Positions 8,060-16,128 of a DNA stretch of 54,857 bases are shown one piece after another (within the stretch, counting starts at the first letter, position 1; each line of letters opens with the position of its first letter). The translations under genes were made by a program, and so were the position numbers. The stretch spans positions 1 to 54,857 of the forward strand of contig JAUIAP010000042.1 in the NCBI GenBank assembly GCA_030425205.1, given 5' to 3'. The notes beneath the pieces are model-generated. The model did no database searches, was not told where the DNA came from, and saw only the letters and a program-made list of their open reading frames with translations. The DNA comes from Anaerolineae bacterium (GTDB taxonomy: Bacteria; Chloroflexota; Anaerolineae; Promineifilales; Promineifilaceae).

Positions 8060-9478
8060 TTAAGACAAGCGTATTTGAGACAATCGGCCGATTCCATCCG
8101 CGATCTTTTCGGCCGATATGCCACTAAACGCCAGCAGCACCGCAGGATCGGGGTTGGGTGATAGCGAATAGGGTGCGGCGGGGTAGATGCCTATCTGATT
8201 GGATTCGGCCAATTTAACCATGACTCTTTCATCGATTGTGCTTGGAAGCCGTGCCATCACGTGCAATCCGGCTGGCACATCCGAAAATTGCCAATCGGGC
8301 AGTTCTGACCTTAACGCTGTTGTGAGAATTTGGCGGCGTTGCGCATATGCTTGGCGCAGACGACGGACGTGACGTTCAAAATGCCCTTCGCGCAGAAAGT
8401 CGGCGATGGCGGCTTGGGTAAGGGTAGGGGAACCGCGATCTATCAGGCGTTTGGTGGCGAGAAACGGCTCGATTAAGGGTTGGGGTAGCACGACGTAGGC
8501 GAGGCGCAATGCAGGAAAAAGCACCTTTGAGAACGTGCCGAGATAGATGACCCTATCGGGCGCGAGACCTTGCAATGCGCCGATCTGCTTCTCATCATAG
8601 CGCAGTTCACTATCGTAGTCGTCTTCAATAATGTAGGCGTTATGTGCATACGCCCATTCGATAAGTTGCAGGCGGCGCGGCAATGGGAGCGTGCCGCCAC
8701 GTGGAAATTGATTGGCGGGCGTGACAAAAACCAGTTTTGCTGCACGATTGCCCAGTTTCTCAACGGGAAAGCCGTCATCGTCTACTGCGTAGCCATGTAA
8801 ATGCGCGCCATGAACGCGCAACAGTTGATAGGCTTCGATATATCCGGGTGATTCGACAAATACGGCGTCGTTGGGTTGTAGGAGAATTCGGCCGATAATG
8901 TCCATCGCCTGCTGCACGCCATTGACGATGACAACTTGTTCCATTTCGCAGCGCACGCCGCGTGAGGTCGTTAGATGGCTGGCAATCGCCGAACGGAGCG
9001 GCGCAAAACCAGCGGCAGACCCGTAGCGAGCGAGCATCGTGTCGTCCGTCGAAAGATAGCGCGCGAGAAGTTTGCGCCAAACATCATATGGAAATATCTG
9101 TGGAAAATCGTTGTTAAAACCAAAGTCATATTCGAGTGACTTTTGCTGCCGTTCGGCGCTAGGCTTTGACTGCAAGGCACGCTCAGCCCACACTGAGAGC
9201 GCAGCAGTTTTTTGCGACGTTTGTGGCTGAAATGGGGGCAATTCCGCAACATAGGTGCCTGAACCTGTGCGCGTTTCGACAAACCCTTCATCGGCCAATT
9301 GGGAATAGGCCTGTTTCACAACGGTTCGGCCGATTTCCAGCTCGGCCGCCAATTTGCGCGACGGTGGCAGCGATTCACCTGCCAGACGTTCGCCACGCAA
9401 TATCTGCTCACGAATTTGTAACGCAAGCTGTCGATACAGCGCTGTTTCACTCGATTTTCTCAGGCAAAATTTGAGCAT
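8060..9478 (-). CDS. MocR/PdxR-type regulator (GntR HTH + aminotransferase fold)
   Basis: This 472-aa regulator fuses an N-terminal winged helix (about residues 10-75; ALYRQLALQIREQILRGE, LPPSRKLAAELEIGRTVV, GFVETRTGSGTYV) to a fold-type-I aminotransferase domain (about 110-470). The latter would bind pyridoxal phosphate or an amino-acid adduct as effector. The PLP Lys is in YLGTFSKVLFPALRLAY; DDYDSELRY precedes it. MocR proteins typically control vitamin B6 or amino-acid genes. No such target is adjacent; the divergent neighbour is a tetR-like gene only 28 bp away, so the two promoters must overlap. No ribosome site precedes the ATG. Confidence 0.93.
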   Translation of the reverse strand: MLKFCLRKSSETALYRQLALQIREQILRGERLAGESLPPSRKLAAELEIGRTVVKQAYSQLADEGFVETRTGSGTYVAELPPFQPQTSQKTAALSVWAERALQSKPSAERQQKSLEYDFGFNNDFPQIFPYDVWRKLLARYLSTDDTMLARYGSAAGFAPLRSAIASHLTTSRGVRCEMEQVVIVNGVQQAMDIIGRILLQPNDAVFVESPGYIEAYQLLRVHGAHLHGYAVDDDGFPVEKLGNRAAKLVFVTPANQFPRGGTLPLPRRLQLIEWAYAHNAYIIEDDYDSELRYDEKQIGALQGLAPDRVIYLGTFSKVLFPALRLAYVVLPQPLIEPFLATKRLIDRGSPTLTQAAIADFLREGHFERHVRRLRQAYAQRRQILTTALRSELPDWQFSDVPAGLHVMARLPSTIDERVMVKLAESNQIGIYPAAPYSLSPNPDPAVLLAFSGISAEKIADGIGRLSQIRLS

Positions 9479-9511
9479 ACGTTCAATTTAAGCCATAATT
9501 GATTTTATGGC
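9471..9511 (+). promoter_or_regulatory. Promoter and candidate operator of the tetR-like gene
   Basis: TTGAGC (9471-9476) and CATAAT (9495-9500) are 18 bp apart. The -10 ends 6 nt before the ATG at 9507, so the mRNA should be leaderless. A 20-bp inverted repeat, GCCATAA-N6-TTATGGC (9492-9511), covers both the -10 box and the start codon. That is the size and position expected for an autoregulatory TetR operator, and it also falls in the mocR promoter region. Confidence 0.55.
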
Positions 9512-10124
9512 ATATCGAAGCAGCGAGAAGACTCGCCAAAAAAAGGACGCAAAGCGCACCGCAATGATGCAGGCGGCGGTGCAAGTCTTTGCAGAAAAAG
9601 GATACCACGCCGCGACTGTGCGCGATGTCGTCAATCAGGCGGGTGTTGCAATTGGCACATTTTACTTTTATTTTCCCGATAAGGAGACGCTGTTTGTCTA
9701 TCTTTATGAAGAAACGGCCGATTTCTTGATGCAAACATTGCAGCAAGCGGTGAACCAACAGACCGATCCAGCGCAGCAAATTGCGTCGGGAGTACAGGCG
9801 TATGTAAGCTTGGCGGTCTATGAACCGTCAATCGTGCAGCTATTGCTGGTCGGTGGCGTGGGAGCCGTACCATCGTTGAACGAGAAGCGCGTCCAGTTTC
9901 GGGAGCGTGTCATCAAGATGTGGCGACGGGTGATTGAAGATATGGGGGGCGACATGGGGCGATTTTCGGCCGAAATGCTCGCCGGCGGTTTTGACGAAAT
10001 GGTGTTAAATCTTTTGGCGCGGCGCAACCCCGATATGCACGCAAACGCTACAATCGACGCAATGACAGCACTTTCATTGCGCTTGGCTGGCACGCAACAA
10101 GTTGCGGTCGCTGCCGATACCTAA
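9507..10124 (+). CDS. TetR/AcrR-family transcriptional regulator
   Basis: This 205-aa protein has an N-terminal three-helix DNA-binding domain (about residues 10-60): RTAMMQAAVQVFAEKGYHAA, then TVRDVVNQAGVAIGTFYFYF with the recognition helix, then PDKETLFVYLYEE. The C-terminal helical domain (70-200) would bind a small ligand and dimerise. It is divergent from the MocR gene with 28 bp between start codons, and its 3' end overlaps the convergent membrane-protein gene by 4 bp. The palindrome over its start codon suggests autorepression. The regulated transporter or enzyme is not evident nearby. Confidence 0.93.
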   Translation: MAYRSSEKTRQKKDAKRTAMMQAAVQVFAEKGYHAATVRDVVNQAGVAIGTFYFYFPDKETLFVYLYEETADFLMQTLQQAVNQQTDPAQQIASGVQAYVSLAVYEPSIVQLLLVGGVGAVPSLNEKRVQFRERVIKMWRRVIEDMGGDMGRFSAEMLAGGFDEMVLNLLARRNPDMHANATIDAMTALSLRLAGTQQVAVAADT

Positions 10125-10684
10125 TCCTCATCATCATCGTCGTCATCTAAATGCGGGAAAAAGCGATTGTTCAGAAAGCTAGTCAACGATTCACGCTCTG
10201 CCTGTGAAAGCGTTTGCCCAAAGAGGATGCGCCGCACATTCCCATATTGAAAACCGATCATTTCATACTGTTCGTTAAGCGAGAAATGTGATGTGTGACG
10301 ACGATCATACGCATCGGTCAGGCCAAGTAGCGAAACAGGTCGCCTTATCACCAGCGTCTCATCATAGACATAGAGGATTTCACGGTTTGCCAGATAAAAT
10401 TGCCACCAGCGGAGGATCTGTCGGCCGATATAGCGAATCCAAATATAGAGCCACAACAGCACCCCCAAAAACCAAACGATACTAATAGAAGTCGGCAATT
10501 CGTCAATCCCGCGTGGGCTAGGTGGGTTGAACAGTGAGTAGATAAAGAAGACCAACCCACCAAACCAGACCGCTGCCAACACGGTATAAATCGCCGTCGC
10601 CGCGACATTGCGCTTAACGGGCCACTGCACTTTCAACCGATCATCTTCTTGCTCAAACTCAATTTGCGTGTTTCCTAACTTCAT
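10121..10684 (-). CDS. Two-helix membrane protein of unknown function
   Basis: I do not recognise this family. The 187-aa protein has about 25 cytosolic residues, a helix at ATAIYTVLAAVWFGGLVFFIYSL, a short Pro-rich loop, a second helix at TSISIVWFLGVLLWLYIWIRYIG, then a ~110-residue soluble domain beginning WWQFYLANREILYVYDETLVIRR. This layout, with a beta-rich region after a hairpin of two helices, resembles bacterial PH-like membrane proteins, an inference only. The C-terminus is a run of Asp/Glu (LDDDDDDED). I chose the ATG at 10684, preceded by AGGAAAGG, over the one at 10705, which has no ribosome site. Confidence 0.75.
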   Translation of the reverse strand: MKLGNTQIEFEQEDDRLKVQWPVKRNVAATAIYTVLAAVWFGGLVFFIYSLFNPPSPRGIDELPTSISIVWFLGVLLWLYIWIRYIGRQILRWWQFYLANREILYVYDETLVIRRPVSLLGLTDAYDRRHTSHFSLNEQYEMIGFQYGNVRRILFGQTLSQAERESLTSFLNNRFFPHLDDDDDDED

Positions 10685-10767
10685 AACCTTTCCTATTTTC
10701 AACATGGATTGTAGCTTGTAATAGAAATGACGGCATGGACATTTCGCTGCCGGCTGACAAAAAGACG

Positions 10768-10795
10768 TTGTTCGTTTTGAAATTCAACTTATAAT
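10768..10795 (+). promoter_or_regulatory. Promoter of the amino-acid-binding lipoprotein gene
   Basis: TTGTTC (10768-10773) and TATAAT (10790-10795) have a 16-bp spacer. The leader contains a small hairpin (GCAGGA ... TCCTGC, about 10803-10825) and then GGAGAAG before the ATG at 10840. Confidence 0.6.
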
Positions 10796-10839
10796 GGTGT
10801 GCGCAGGACAAAATAAGAATCCTGCACGGAGAAGAAAAA

Positions 10840-11673
10840 ATGACTCAGAAAAAATGGTTACTGATTTTGGTAAGTGTGCTGCTCGTTGCGTTGGCAGCCT
10901 GTGGTGGTGGGGATTCGGCCGATGGCGGCCCCTGTAGCGAAGTGGAAGTTGGCGAGCAGGACAACGGTATGGCTGACCTCAAGGGCTGTACGTTGCGAAT
11001 TGCCGTCGAGAATGCATACAACCCATTCAACTTTATCGACACAGACACGGGTGAAGGTGTAGGCTATGACTATGACATCTTCAATGAAGTCTGCTCGCGC
11101 ATCAATTGTGAGCCAGAGTATGTGGAGACAAGCTGGGATGCGATGGTTGCGATTATGGGCGGTGAAGGTGGATTCGACACCTTTGATGTCGGTGCTGATG
11201 GCATCACAATAACCGATGAACGCGATCAATTTGTCGATTTCTCTGCCCCATACATCCAGTCGTCGCAAGTATTGCTTGTACGAATCGATGAGGATCGCTT
11301 TACGGAGCCAGACGAATTTGCCGCAGATCCTGAACTGCTCGTTGGTACACAGCTTGGTACAACCAACTATGACGTCGCAGTTGATCTCGTTGGCGAAGAT
11401 CGTATCGTCGCCTATGATCAATTTGGCACGGCCGTACAATCACTCATTAACGGTGAAGTGGATGCCGTTGTCATCGACAATGTTGCTGGACAAGGGTATG
11501 TTGGTCAGAATGGTGATAGCGTAAAGATCACGGGTCAAGCAGTTGCTGGTGAAGAGCTCGGCTTTATCTTTGCGACGGGCAGCCCACTAAAAAGTGCAGT
11601 TGATGGCGCATTGGATGATATGAAGGAAGACGGTAAACTGGACGAACTGTTCAACCAATGGTTTAGCGAATAG
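10840..11673 (+). CDS. Amino-acid ABC transporter substrate-binding lipoprotein
   Basis: This 277-aa periplasmic-binding-protein-like lipoprotein (SBP_bac_3 family) would catch polar amino acids outside the membrane. A signal peptide ends at a lipobox, LVALAAC (Cys about residue 21). The mature domain shows LRIAVENAYNPFNFID, GVGYDYDIFNEVCSRINCEPEYV and FDVGADGITITDERDQFVDFS, the usual ligand-cleft blocks. The ADGITIT segment corresponds to the family's conserved G-x-T-I-T-x-x-R motif. It has its own promoter and terminator, and no permease or ATPase gene lies beside it, so it is an orphan in this window. Four Cys after the lipid Cys may form disulphides. Confidence 0.92.
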   Translation: MTQKKWLLILVSVLLVALAACGGGDSADGGPCSEVEVGEQDNGMADLKGCTLRIAVENAYNPFNFIDTDTGEGVGYDYDIFNEVCSRINCEPEYVETSWDAMVAIMGGEGGFDTFDVGADGITITDERDQFVDFSAPYIQSSQVLLVRIDEDRFTEPDEFAADPELLVGTQLGTTNYDVAVDLVGEDRIVAYDQFGTAVQSLINGEVDAVVIDNVAGQGYVGQNGDSVKITGQAVAGEELGFIFATGSPLKSAVDGALDDMKEDGKLDELFNQWFSE

Positions 11674-11706
11674 GCAACATTCATCACCTCATTTGTTAAA
11701 ACAATT

Positions 11707-11730
11707 AACCCCGCTGAAAGCGGGGTTTTT
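11707..11730 (+). terminator. Rho-independent terminator
   Basis: AACCCCGCT / AGCGGGGTT with loop GAA, then a T-run, 33 bp after the stop of the binding-protein gene. A very strong stem. Confidence 0.92.
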
Positions 11731-11775
11731 AGTTGGCAACATGCATTTAGAAGTTGTAGACACGACCTCATTCAA

Positions 11776-11803
11776 TTGATCACAAAAGCGATTGTGATAA
11801 AAT
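11776..11803 (+). promoter_or_regulatory. Promoter of the cox cluster with an overlapping palindrome
   Basis: TTGATC (11776-11781) and TAAAAT (11798-11803) are 16 bp apart. Between them lies a perfect inverted repeat, ATCACAA-N6-TTGTGAT (11779-11798), which overlaps both boxes. A factor bound there would block polymerase, so repression of the oxidase genes is the simplest reading. Its size suits a dimeric helix-turn-helix protein. The 5' leader would be about 80 nt. Confidence 0.6.
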
Positions 11804-11889
11804 ACACAAACTAGAAATTTGATCCACCTACGCTTACAATGGATGGAGCGATTCACGGATAATTGTGAGTCAATAAGAAGAACGAACCC

Positions 11890-13005
11890 ATGAGCAATAC
11901 ACGACACTTATTACAGGCCTCTGCACTCGTCGCAATTTCGAGCGTGATCGTCTACTATGTTTTCACAGCATTTTTTCCGTTTATGCCTTCCGCGAGCGTT
12001 GAAGGGGATAAAATCTTGGTGTTGGCGAATGCCCACTACCTCGTCATTTCGGTACTTTTTGCGCTCATAATTGTCTTCATGCTTTATTCTATCTTAGTCT
12101 TCAAGCGCAAAGAGGGCGATGATGGGGATGGCGTGTACATGCACGGCAACACACCCCTTGAAATTGCATGGACAATTATGCCGCTTGGCATTGTCGTTTT
12201 CTTTGCGATTTGGGGAACGAATCTGTTGCTCGACATTAATAGTTCCGCAGGGGACGCGGATGCATTTGTCGTTGAAGTAGAGGGACGTAAGTGGGCATGG
12301 AAGTTTACCTATCCAGATGGAACGGAGCTAGCCTCACTGGTCGTTCCAAAGGATATGCCGGTTTTGTTGCAGATGGAATCGGCCGATATTATCCACTCCT
12401 TCTGGATTCCAGAATTTAGCGTTAAGCAGGATTTGCTGCCCGGCGTTAAGAAACAATTGCGTTTCACCCCCAACAAAACCCAACAACAAATTATCGAAGA
12501 CCAGTTTGAGCGAACGGGCATTGAAGGGTATCGACCCCTTGTACGCTGTGCAGAAATCTGTGGCACAGGCCATTCCGAAATGTACGCCAATGTCTATGTG
12601 ATGAACTCTCTTGCAGAGGCGGAAGCAGAAATACAACGTATTTTGAACGATATTCCGGAAGACCCCATCGCCCGCGGTGAATACTGGTGGAGTGCAGAGG
12701 GTTTCAACTGCCAAAGTTGCCACAGTATCGACGGCTCCGATGGAACAGGCCCGACATGGCTGGGCATTTATGGACGTGAAGAGCTACTGGAATCAGGGGA
12801 AACGATCATCGCTGATGATGCTTACATTCAAGAATCTATCTATGCGCCAAACGCAAAAATTGTTCAAGGCTACGCCGCAAACGTGATGATCCAAACTTAT
12901 GAACAAGAATTTGCCGCCCGCGAAGCAGATCTAGCAGCGCGTGGACGTGATGATGTTGTGATTTTGCAAGACATCATTGAATTTATGAAGTCTATTTCGG
13001 AGTAA
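11890..13005 (+). CDS. coxB: Cytochrome c oxidase subunit II with fused cytochrome c (caa3 type)
   Basis: This 371-aa subunit passes electrons from its own haem c to the CuA centre and on to subunit I. It has an N-terminal hydrophobic segment (about residues 8-30) and the usual helix pair (about 45-70 and 90-115). The CuA domain shows HSFWIPEFSVKQDLLPG and the ligand loop CAEICGTGHSEM (Cys, Cys, His, Met). After it, a C-terminal cytochrome c domain has CQSCH (about residue 280) and a likely axial Met in YAANVMIQTY. The fused haem domain defines a caa3 oxidase. It is the first gene of the cluster, 6 bp before coxA. Confidence 0.96.
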   Translation: MSNTRHLLQASALVAISSVIVYYVFTAFFPFMPSASVEGDKILVLANAHYLVISVLFALIIVFMLYSILVFKRKEGDDGDGVYMHGNTPLEIAWTIMPLGIVVFFAIWGTNLLLDINSSAGDADAFVVEVEGRKWAWKFTYPDGTELASLVVPKDMPVLLQMESADIIHSFWIPEFSVKQDLLPGVKKQLRFTPNKTQQQIIEDQFERTGIEGYRPLVRCAEICGTGHSEMYANVYVMNSLAEAEAEIQRILNDIPEDPIARGEYWWSAEGFNCQSCHSIDGSDGTGPTWLGIYGREELLESGETIIADDAYIQESIYAPNAKIVQGYAANVMIQTYEQEFAAREADLAARGRDDVVILQDIIEFMKSISE

Positions 13006-13011
13006 TGCCGC

Positions 13012-15135
13012 ATGAAAACCATCCTTAAATTTACACACTCAAAACTCGGACGCGGTATCGCCGCTGGTGTTTCTGGCGGACTCATCGTCTACGTCATACT
13101 TTATCTCGTGCTCTCACTATTTAATTGGTTCACCGATTTAAATGGGTTTGAGGAGCCTGCATGGGGAGAAGCGGTGCAAGGTGCGGTTCTTGCGCTAGGC
13201 GTATTATGGGCATTCGTGTCTGGCATCGTTTCGGGGTCAGGCAACTTTAATCACACAAAAGTTGGCGCATTTTTCTACTACCTAGGTGGAACCGCTATTG
13301 CGTGGGGGTTGATGGGTCAGTTCCTGACGATATTTATTACGTTTACCCTGATGCGAAATATCCCAACAGCGCGTGAGGTGGCTGCCGGTATTCCTGCCGC
13401 AGGGGAAGTCGGACTCGTCTTAGGTGGTATTCTCAGCGTGCCGATGTTCTTGCTGTTTGCTGGCGTGCTCACAGATTGGCTCAAGTGGGCGTTTGGCATT
13501 GAGACTCACCTCCACCACGGTGCGCCCGTCGGTGAACCAGAATGGATGCGCTATTTCAGCGTCGATGTCAACCATAAGGTAATCGGTATTCAGTATGGTG
13601 TGATGAGTATTTTTGTCTTACTCGTCGGCGGTGCGTTGGCGATTATGTTCCGTCTCGAACTCGCGTTTCCCGGTATGCAGTTGATGGATCATGACCAGTA
13701 CAATACATTGTTTAGCGCGCATGGCATGATCATGATCGCGGCCGTCTTTTTAGGAATTGGCGCGTTGATGAACTATCTTGCACCTGTCATGATTGGCGCG
13801 GCCGACATGGCGTTCCCGCGCTTAAATGCGTTTAGCTTTTGGGTCGGTGTTCCTGCGGCAACACTACTCCTGGGCGGTCTCACACTTGGCTGGGATACGG
13901 GCTGGGTTGGCTATCCGCCACACAGCGTAACGACCCCTGCAATGGGCGTTGTCCTCTTCATGCTCGGCTTCTACATGAACGGCTTCTCCTCGATAGCTGG
14001 TGGTTTAAACACGCTTGTCACCGTTGCGACGATGCGTGCCAAGGGGATGTCTTACTTCCGTATGCCGATCTTTGTCTGGACGGCCGTTGCAACTGCGATC
14101 ATGCAGTTTACAGCGACGCAGACGGTTGGGGTTGCATTGAGTCTGGCGTTGGCGCAGCGCGTTTTAGGGATGGGTTTCTTTGACCCAACCTCCGTGCCAC
14201 CGGGCGACCCGATTTTGTATCAGCAGTTGTTCTGGTTCTATTCACATCCTGCTGTTTACATGTGGGTTATACCGGGCTTTGGCATTATCAGTGAAATTTT
14301 GCCCGTATTCGCACGCAAGCCGCTATTTGGTTATCGTTGGGTCGCTATGTCAAGTCTTGGGATCGCAATGGTTGGCTTTATCGTTTGGGCGCATCACATG
14401 TTTACGTCTGGCATGAGCGACGCACTGCGAATTCCATTTATGATTTCGACGCTATTAGTTGGTGTTCCAACAGGTGTCAAGTTTTTCAGTTGGCTGGGTA
14501 CGATTTGGGGTGGAAAGCTCTCTTTTCCAACACCGATGCTGTTTGTGCTGGGGGCAATCTCAGTATTCCTTCTCGGTGGGCTGAGTGGGCCGATTCTTGG
14601 CACCATCCCAACCGACCTCTATCTGCACGACACCTACTGGGTTGTTGGTCACTTCCACGCGACTGTCTTTGGTGGCTTCATCTTCCCATTCTTCGCCGCA
14701 ATCTTTTTCTGGTTCCCGAAAATCACGGGAAAGATGTACAACGAACGATTGGGCAAGCTGCAATTTTGGTTGATGCTACCTGCCTTTTGGGTGATGACGC
14801 TCGGGCAGATGCGTGTTGGGCTGATGGGGATGCGTCGTCGTATTGCCGACTATGACCCCGCACTGGGAATTGACTTCACACAGTCAGTGGTGACGGTTTC
14901 GACGCTGGTCATTGGTTGGGCGGTGCTTATCATGATTTACAACTTATGGGTAAGCGCACGTTCTAGTGAACGCGCCGCAGAAAATCCATGGGGTGCACAT
15001 AATCCCGAATGGCTTGCACCTAGCCCACTGCCTGAATTTAACTATTTAACCCCCATCGAGGTAGTCGGTGAACCTTATGAGTATGGCTCGGAAAACTGGA
15101 CGTATGTCCGTAATATCCCTGCCGTTGGAGATTAG
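13012..15135 (+). CDS. coxA: Cytochrome c oxidase subunit I, A2 type, with N-terminal extension
   Basis: This is the 707-aa catalytic subunit reducing O2 to water and pumping protons, with haem a, haem a3 and CuB. The core begins about residue 180 (NHKVIGIQYG). The haem a His lies in FSAHGMIMI, the CuB/cross-linked motif in WFYSHPAVYMWVIPGFG, CuB ligands in WAHHMFTSG, and the haem ligands in YWVVGHFHATVFGG. YSHPAV instead of GHPEV marks family A2, which lacks the D-channel Glu. The first ~175 residues add about four hydrophobic segments not present in standard subunit I (~530-560 aa), and this extension is unusual. Three other oxidase subunits and assembly factors follow. Confidence 0.96.
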   Translation: MKTILKFTHSKLGRGIAAGVSGGLIVYVILYLVLSLFNWFTDLNGFEEPAWGEAVQGAVLALGVLWAFVSGIVSGSGNFNHTKVGAFFYYLGGTAIAWGLMGQFLTIFITFTLMRNIPTAREVAAGIPAAGEVGLVLGGILSVPMFLLFAGVLTDWLKWAFGIETHLHHGAPVGEPEWMRYFSVDVNHKVIGIQYGVMSIFVLLVGGALAIMFRLELAFPGMQLMDHDQYNTLFSAHGMIMIAAVFLGIGALMNYLAPVMIGAADMAFPRLNAFSFWVGVPAATLLLGGLTLGWDTGWVGYPPHSVTTPAMGVVLFMLGFYMNGFSSIAGGLNTLVTVATMRAKGMSYFRMPIFVWTAVATAIMQFTATQTVGVALSLALAQRVLGMGFFDPTSVPPGDPILYQQLFWFYSHPAVYMWVIPGFGIISEILPVFARKPLFGYRWVAMSSLGIAMVGFIVWAHHMFTSGMSDALRIPFMISTLLVGVPTGVKFFSWLGTIWGGKLSFPTPMLFVLGAISVFLLGGLSGPILGTIPTDLYLHDTYWVVGHFHATVFGGFIFPFFAAIFFWFPKITGKMYNERLGKLQFWLMLPAFWVMTLGQMRVGLMGMRRRIADYDPALGIDFTQSVVTVSTLVIGWAVLIMIYNLWVSARSSERAAENPWGAHNPEWLAPSPLPEFNYLTPIEVVGEPYEYGSENWTYVRNIPAVGD

Positions 15136-15171
15136 TTAAACGGACCTGTGTCTGTTTATGGAGCATTATTT

Positions 15172-15396
15172 ATGGCTGGAAATGTAAAATCGGCCGAACA
15201 ACAAGCCGCAACTTACCGTCAGGCTTCGATTGTTGCAATCGGTCTCGCTGCACTAACTTTTCTGGAATACTTGATGGCGGGTAGCGAGACATTCGATTCT
15301 CCCGTATTCCTGACAATCGTTGCCTTCATTAAGGCAGCCCTTGTTGTCTACTTTTTTATGCACATCTATCGCCTGTGGCGGGAGGATGAACACTAA
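15172..15396 (+). CDS. Cytochrome c oxidase subunit IV-like protein
   Basis: This small protein (74 aa) has two to three hydrophobic helices: ASIVAIGLAALTFLEYLM, VFLTIVAFIKAALVVYFFMH, then a charged end IYRLWREDEH. The FIKAALVVYFFMHI block is typical of prokaryotic subunit IV (CoxD/CyoD-like), which stabilises the oxidase. I chose the ATG at 15172, with GGAG 8 nt upstream, over the in-frame GTG at 15148. The stop overlaps the coxC start as TAATG, so the two are translationally coupled. Confidence 0.85.
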   Translation: MAGNVKSAEQQAATYRQASIVAIGLAALTFLEYLMAGSETFDSPVFLTIVAFIKAALVVYFFMHIYRLWREDEH

Positions 15397-16067
15397 TGGC
15401 CGCTGCAGTTGAACACTTACACGATGATGACCATCATGACGAAGATCATGGGTTTGCCTTAAGCTGGCCTGAGCAGTTGCGTGCCAATCGCCTTGGAATA
15501 TGGTTATTCTGTTTTTCGGAGCTTTTTCTATTTGTCGCACTGCTTGCTGCGCGGTTCTATCTCTGGCGTGATGGTGGCGAAATTGTCCGCCCACATCTAA
15601 GTCAAACGGCTGCACTTGTCACGACCTCAGTCCTGCTGTTGAGCAGCTACTTTATGATTCGTGCTGAAATCGCCGCGGGGTTTGCTGATTGGAAGAAGAT
15701 GGACACCAATCTGATTTGGACATTTTTTTTCGGCCTCCTCTTCTTGCTCGGTCTCTTCTTTGTCGAGTGGGGCGTTATCCCCGAATTGGCAATGGCGATC
15801 ACGGGTGAAGAATCTGTGTTGCGGCCGACAGATGGCGTGTTTGGTGCAGTCTTTTTCATGATGACAGGAATGCATGCAGCGCATGTGATTATTGGTTTGG
15901 TATATATCGGAACGGTCATCCGCAATGGTCGCAAAGGTAACTACACGATAGATAAACACTGGGGTGTCGAGTCGTGCGCGATTTTCTGGCACTATGTCGA
16001 TGTGATCTGGATTTTCTTCTATCCTGCGCTCTACTTGATCGGCCGAGTGATGGAAATCCACCACTAA
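15396..16067 (+). CDS. coxC: Cytochrome c oxidase subunit III
   Basis: This 223-aa subunit has about five transmembrane helices. After a His/Asp-rich start (EHLHDDDHHDEDHG) come WLFCFSELFLFVALLAARFY, VTTSVLLLSSYFMI, a helix with FFFGLLFLLGLFFVEW, then MMTGMHAAHVIIGLVYIG and the closing WHYVDVIWIFFYPALYLIG. The last two blocks are signatures of heme-copper oxidase subunit III. The five-helix form is usual for caa3/bo3-like enzymes. It begins inside the stop of the subunit IV gene. The stretch of His and Asp at the N-terminus could bind metal, but nothing proves it. Confidence 0.95.
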   Translation: MAAAVEHLHDDDHHDEDHGFALSWPEQLRANRLGIWLFCFSELFLFVALLAARFYLWRDGGEIVRPHLSQTAALVTTSVLLLSSYFMIRAEIAAGFADWKKMDTNLIWTFFFGLLFLLGLFFVEWGVIPELAMAITGEESVLRPTDGVFGAVFFMMTGMHAAHVIIGLVYIGTVIRNGRKGNYTIDKHWGVESCAIFWHYVDVIWIFFYPALYLIGRVMEIHH

Positions 16068-16093
16068 ACTTGGGATATTTACAACATCTTTGG

Positions 16094-16128
16094 CGGAGAG
16101 CGGCGTTGTCGTTCTCCGTTTTTGTTTT
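16094..16128 (+). terminator. Terminator-like hairpin directly before ctaG
   Basis: CGGAGAGCG (16094-16102) pairs with CGTTCTCCG (16110-16118) with one G-U pair, followed by TTTTTGTTTT. It would end or attenuate the coxBADC transcript. The T-run abuts the ATG of the next gene, and the only GGAG nearby is buried in the stem, so it may also control ctaG translation. Confidence 0.75.

Noticed and set aside
7747..8063. Two small plus-strand frames between rpsA and the mocR gene
   Set aside because: No ribosome site, no recognisable sequence, overlapping each other and the rpsA leader.
10858..11439. 193-codon minus-strand frame inside the amino-acid-binding lipoprotein
   Set aside because: It lies fully within a well-supported gene, has no motif and no ribosome site.
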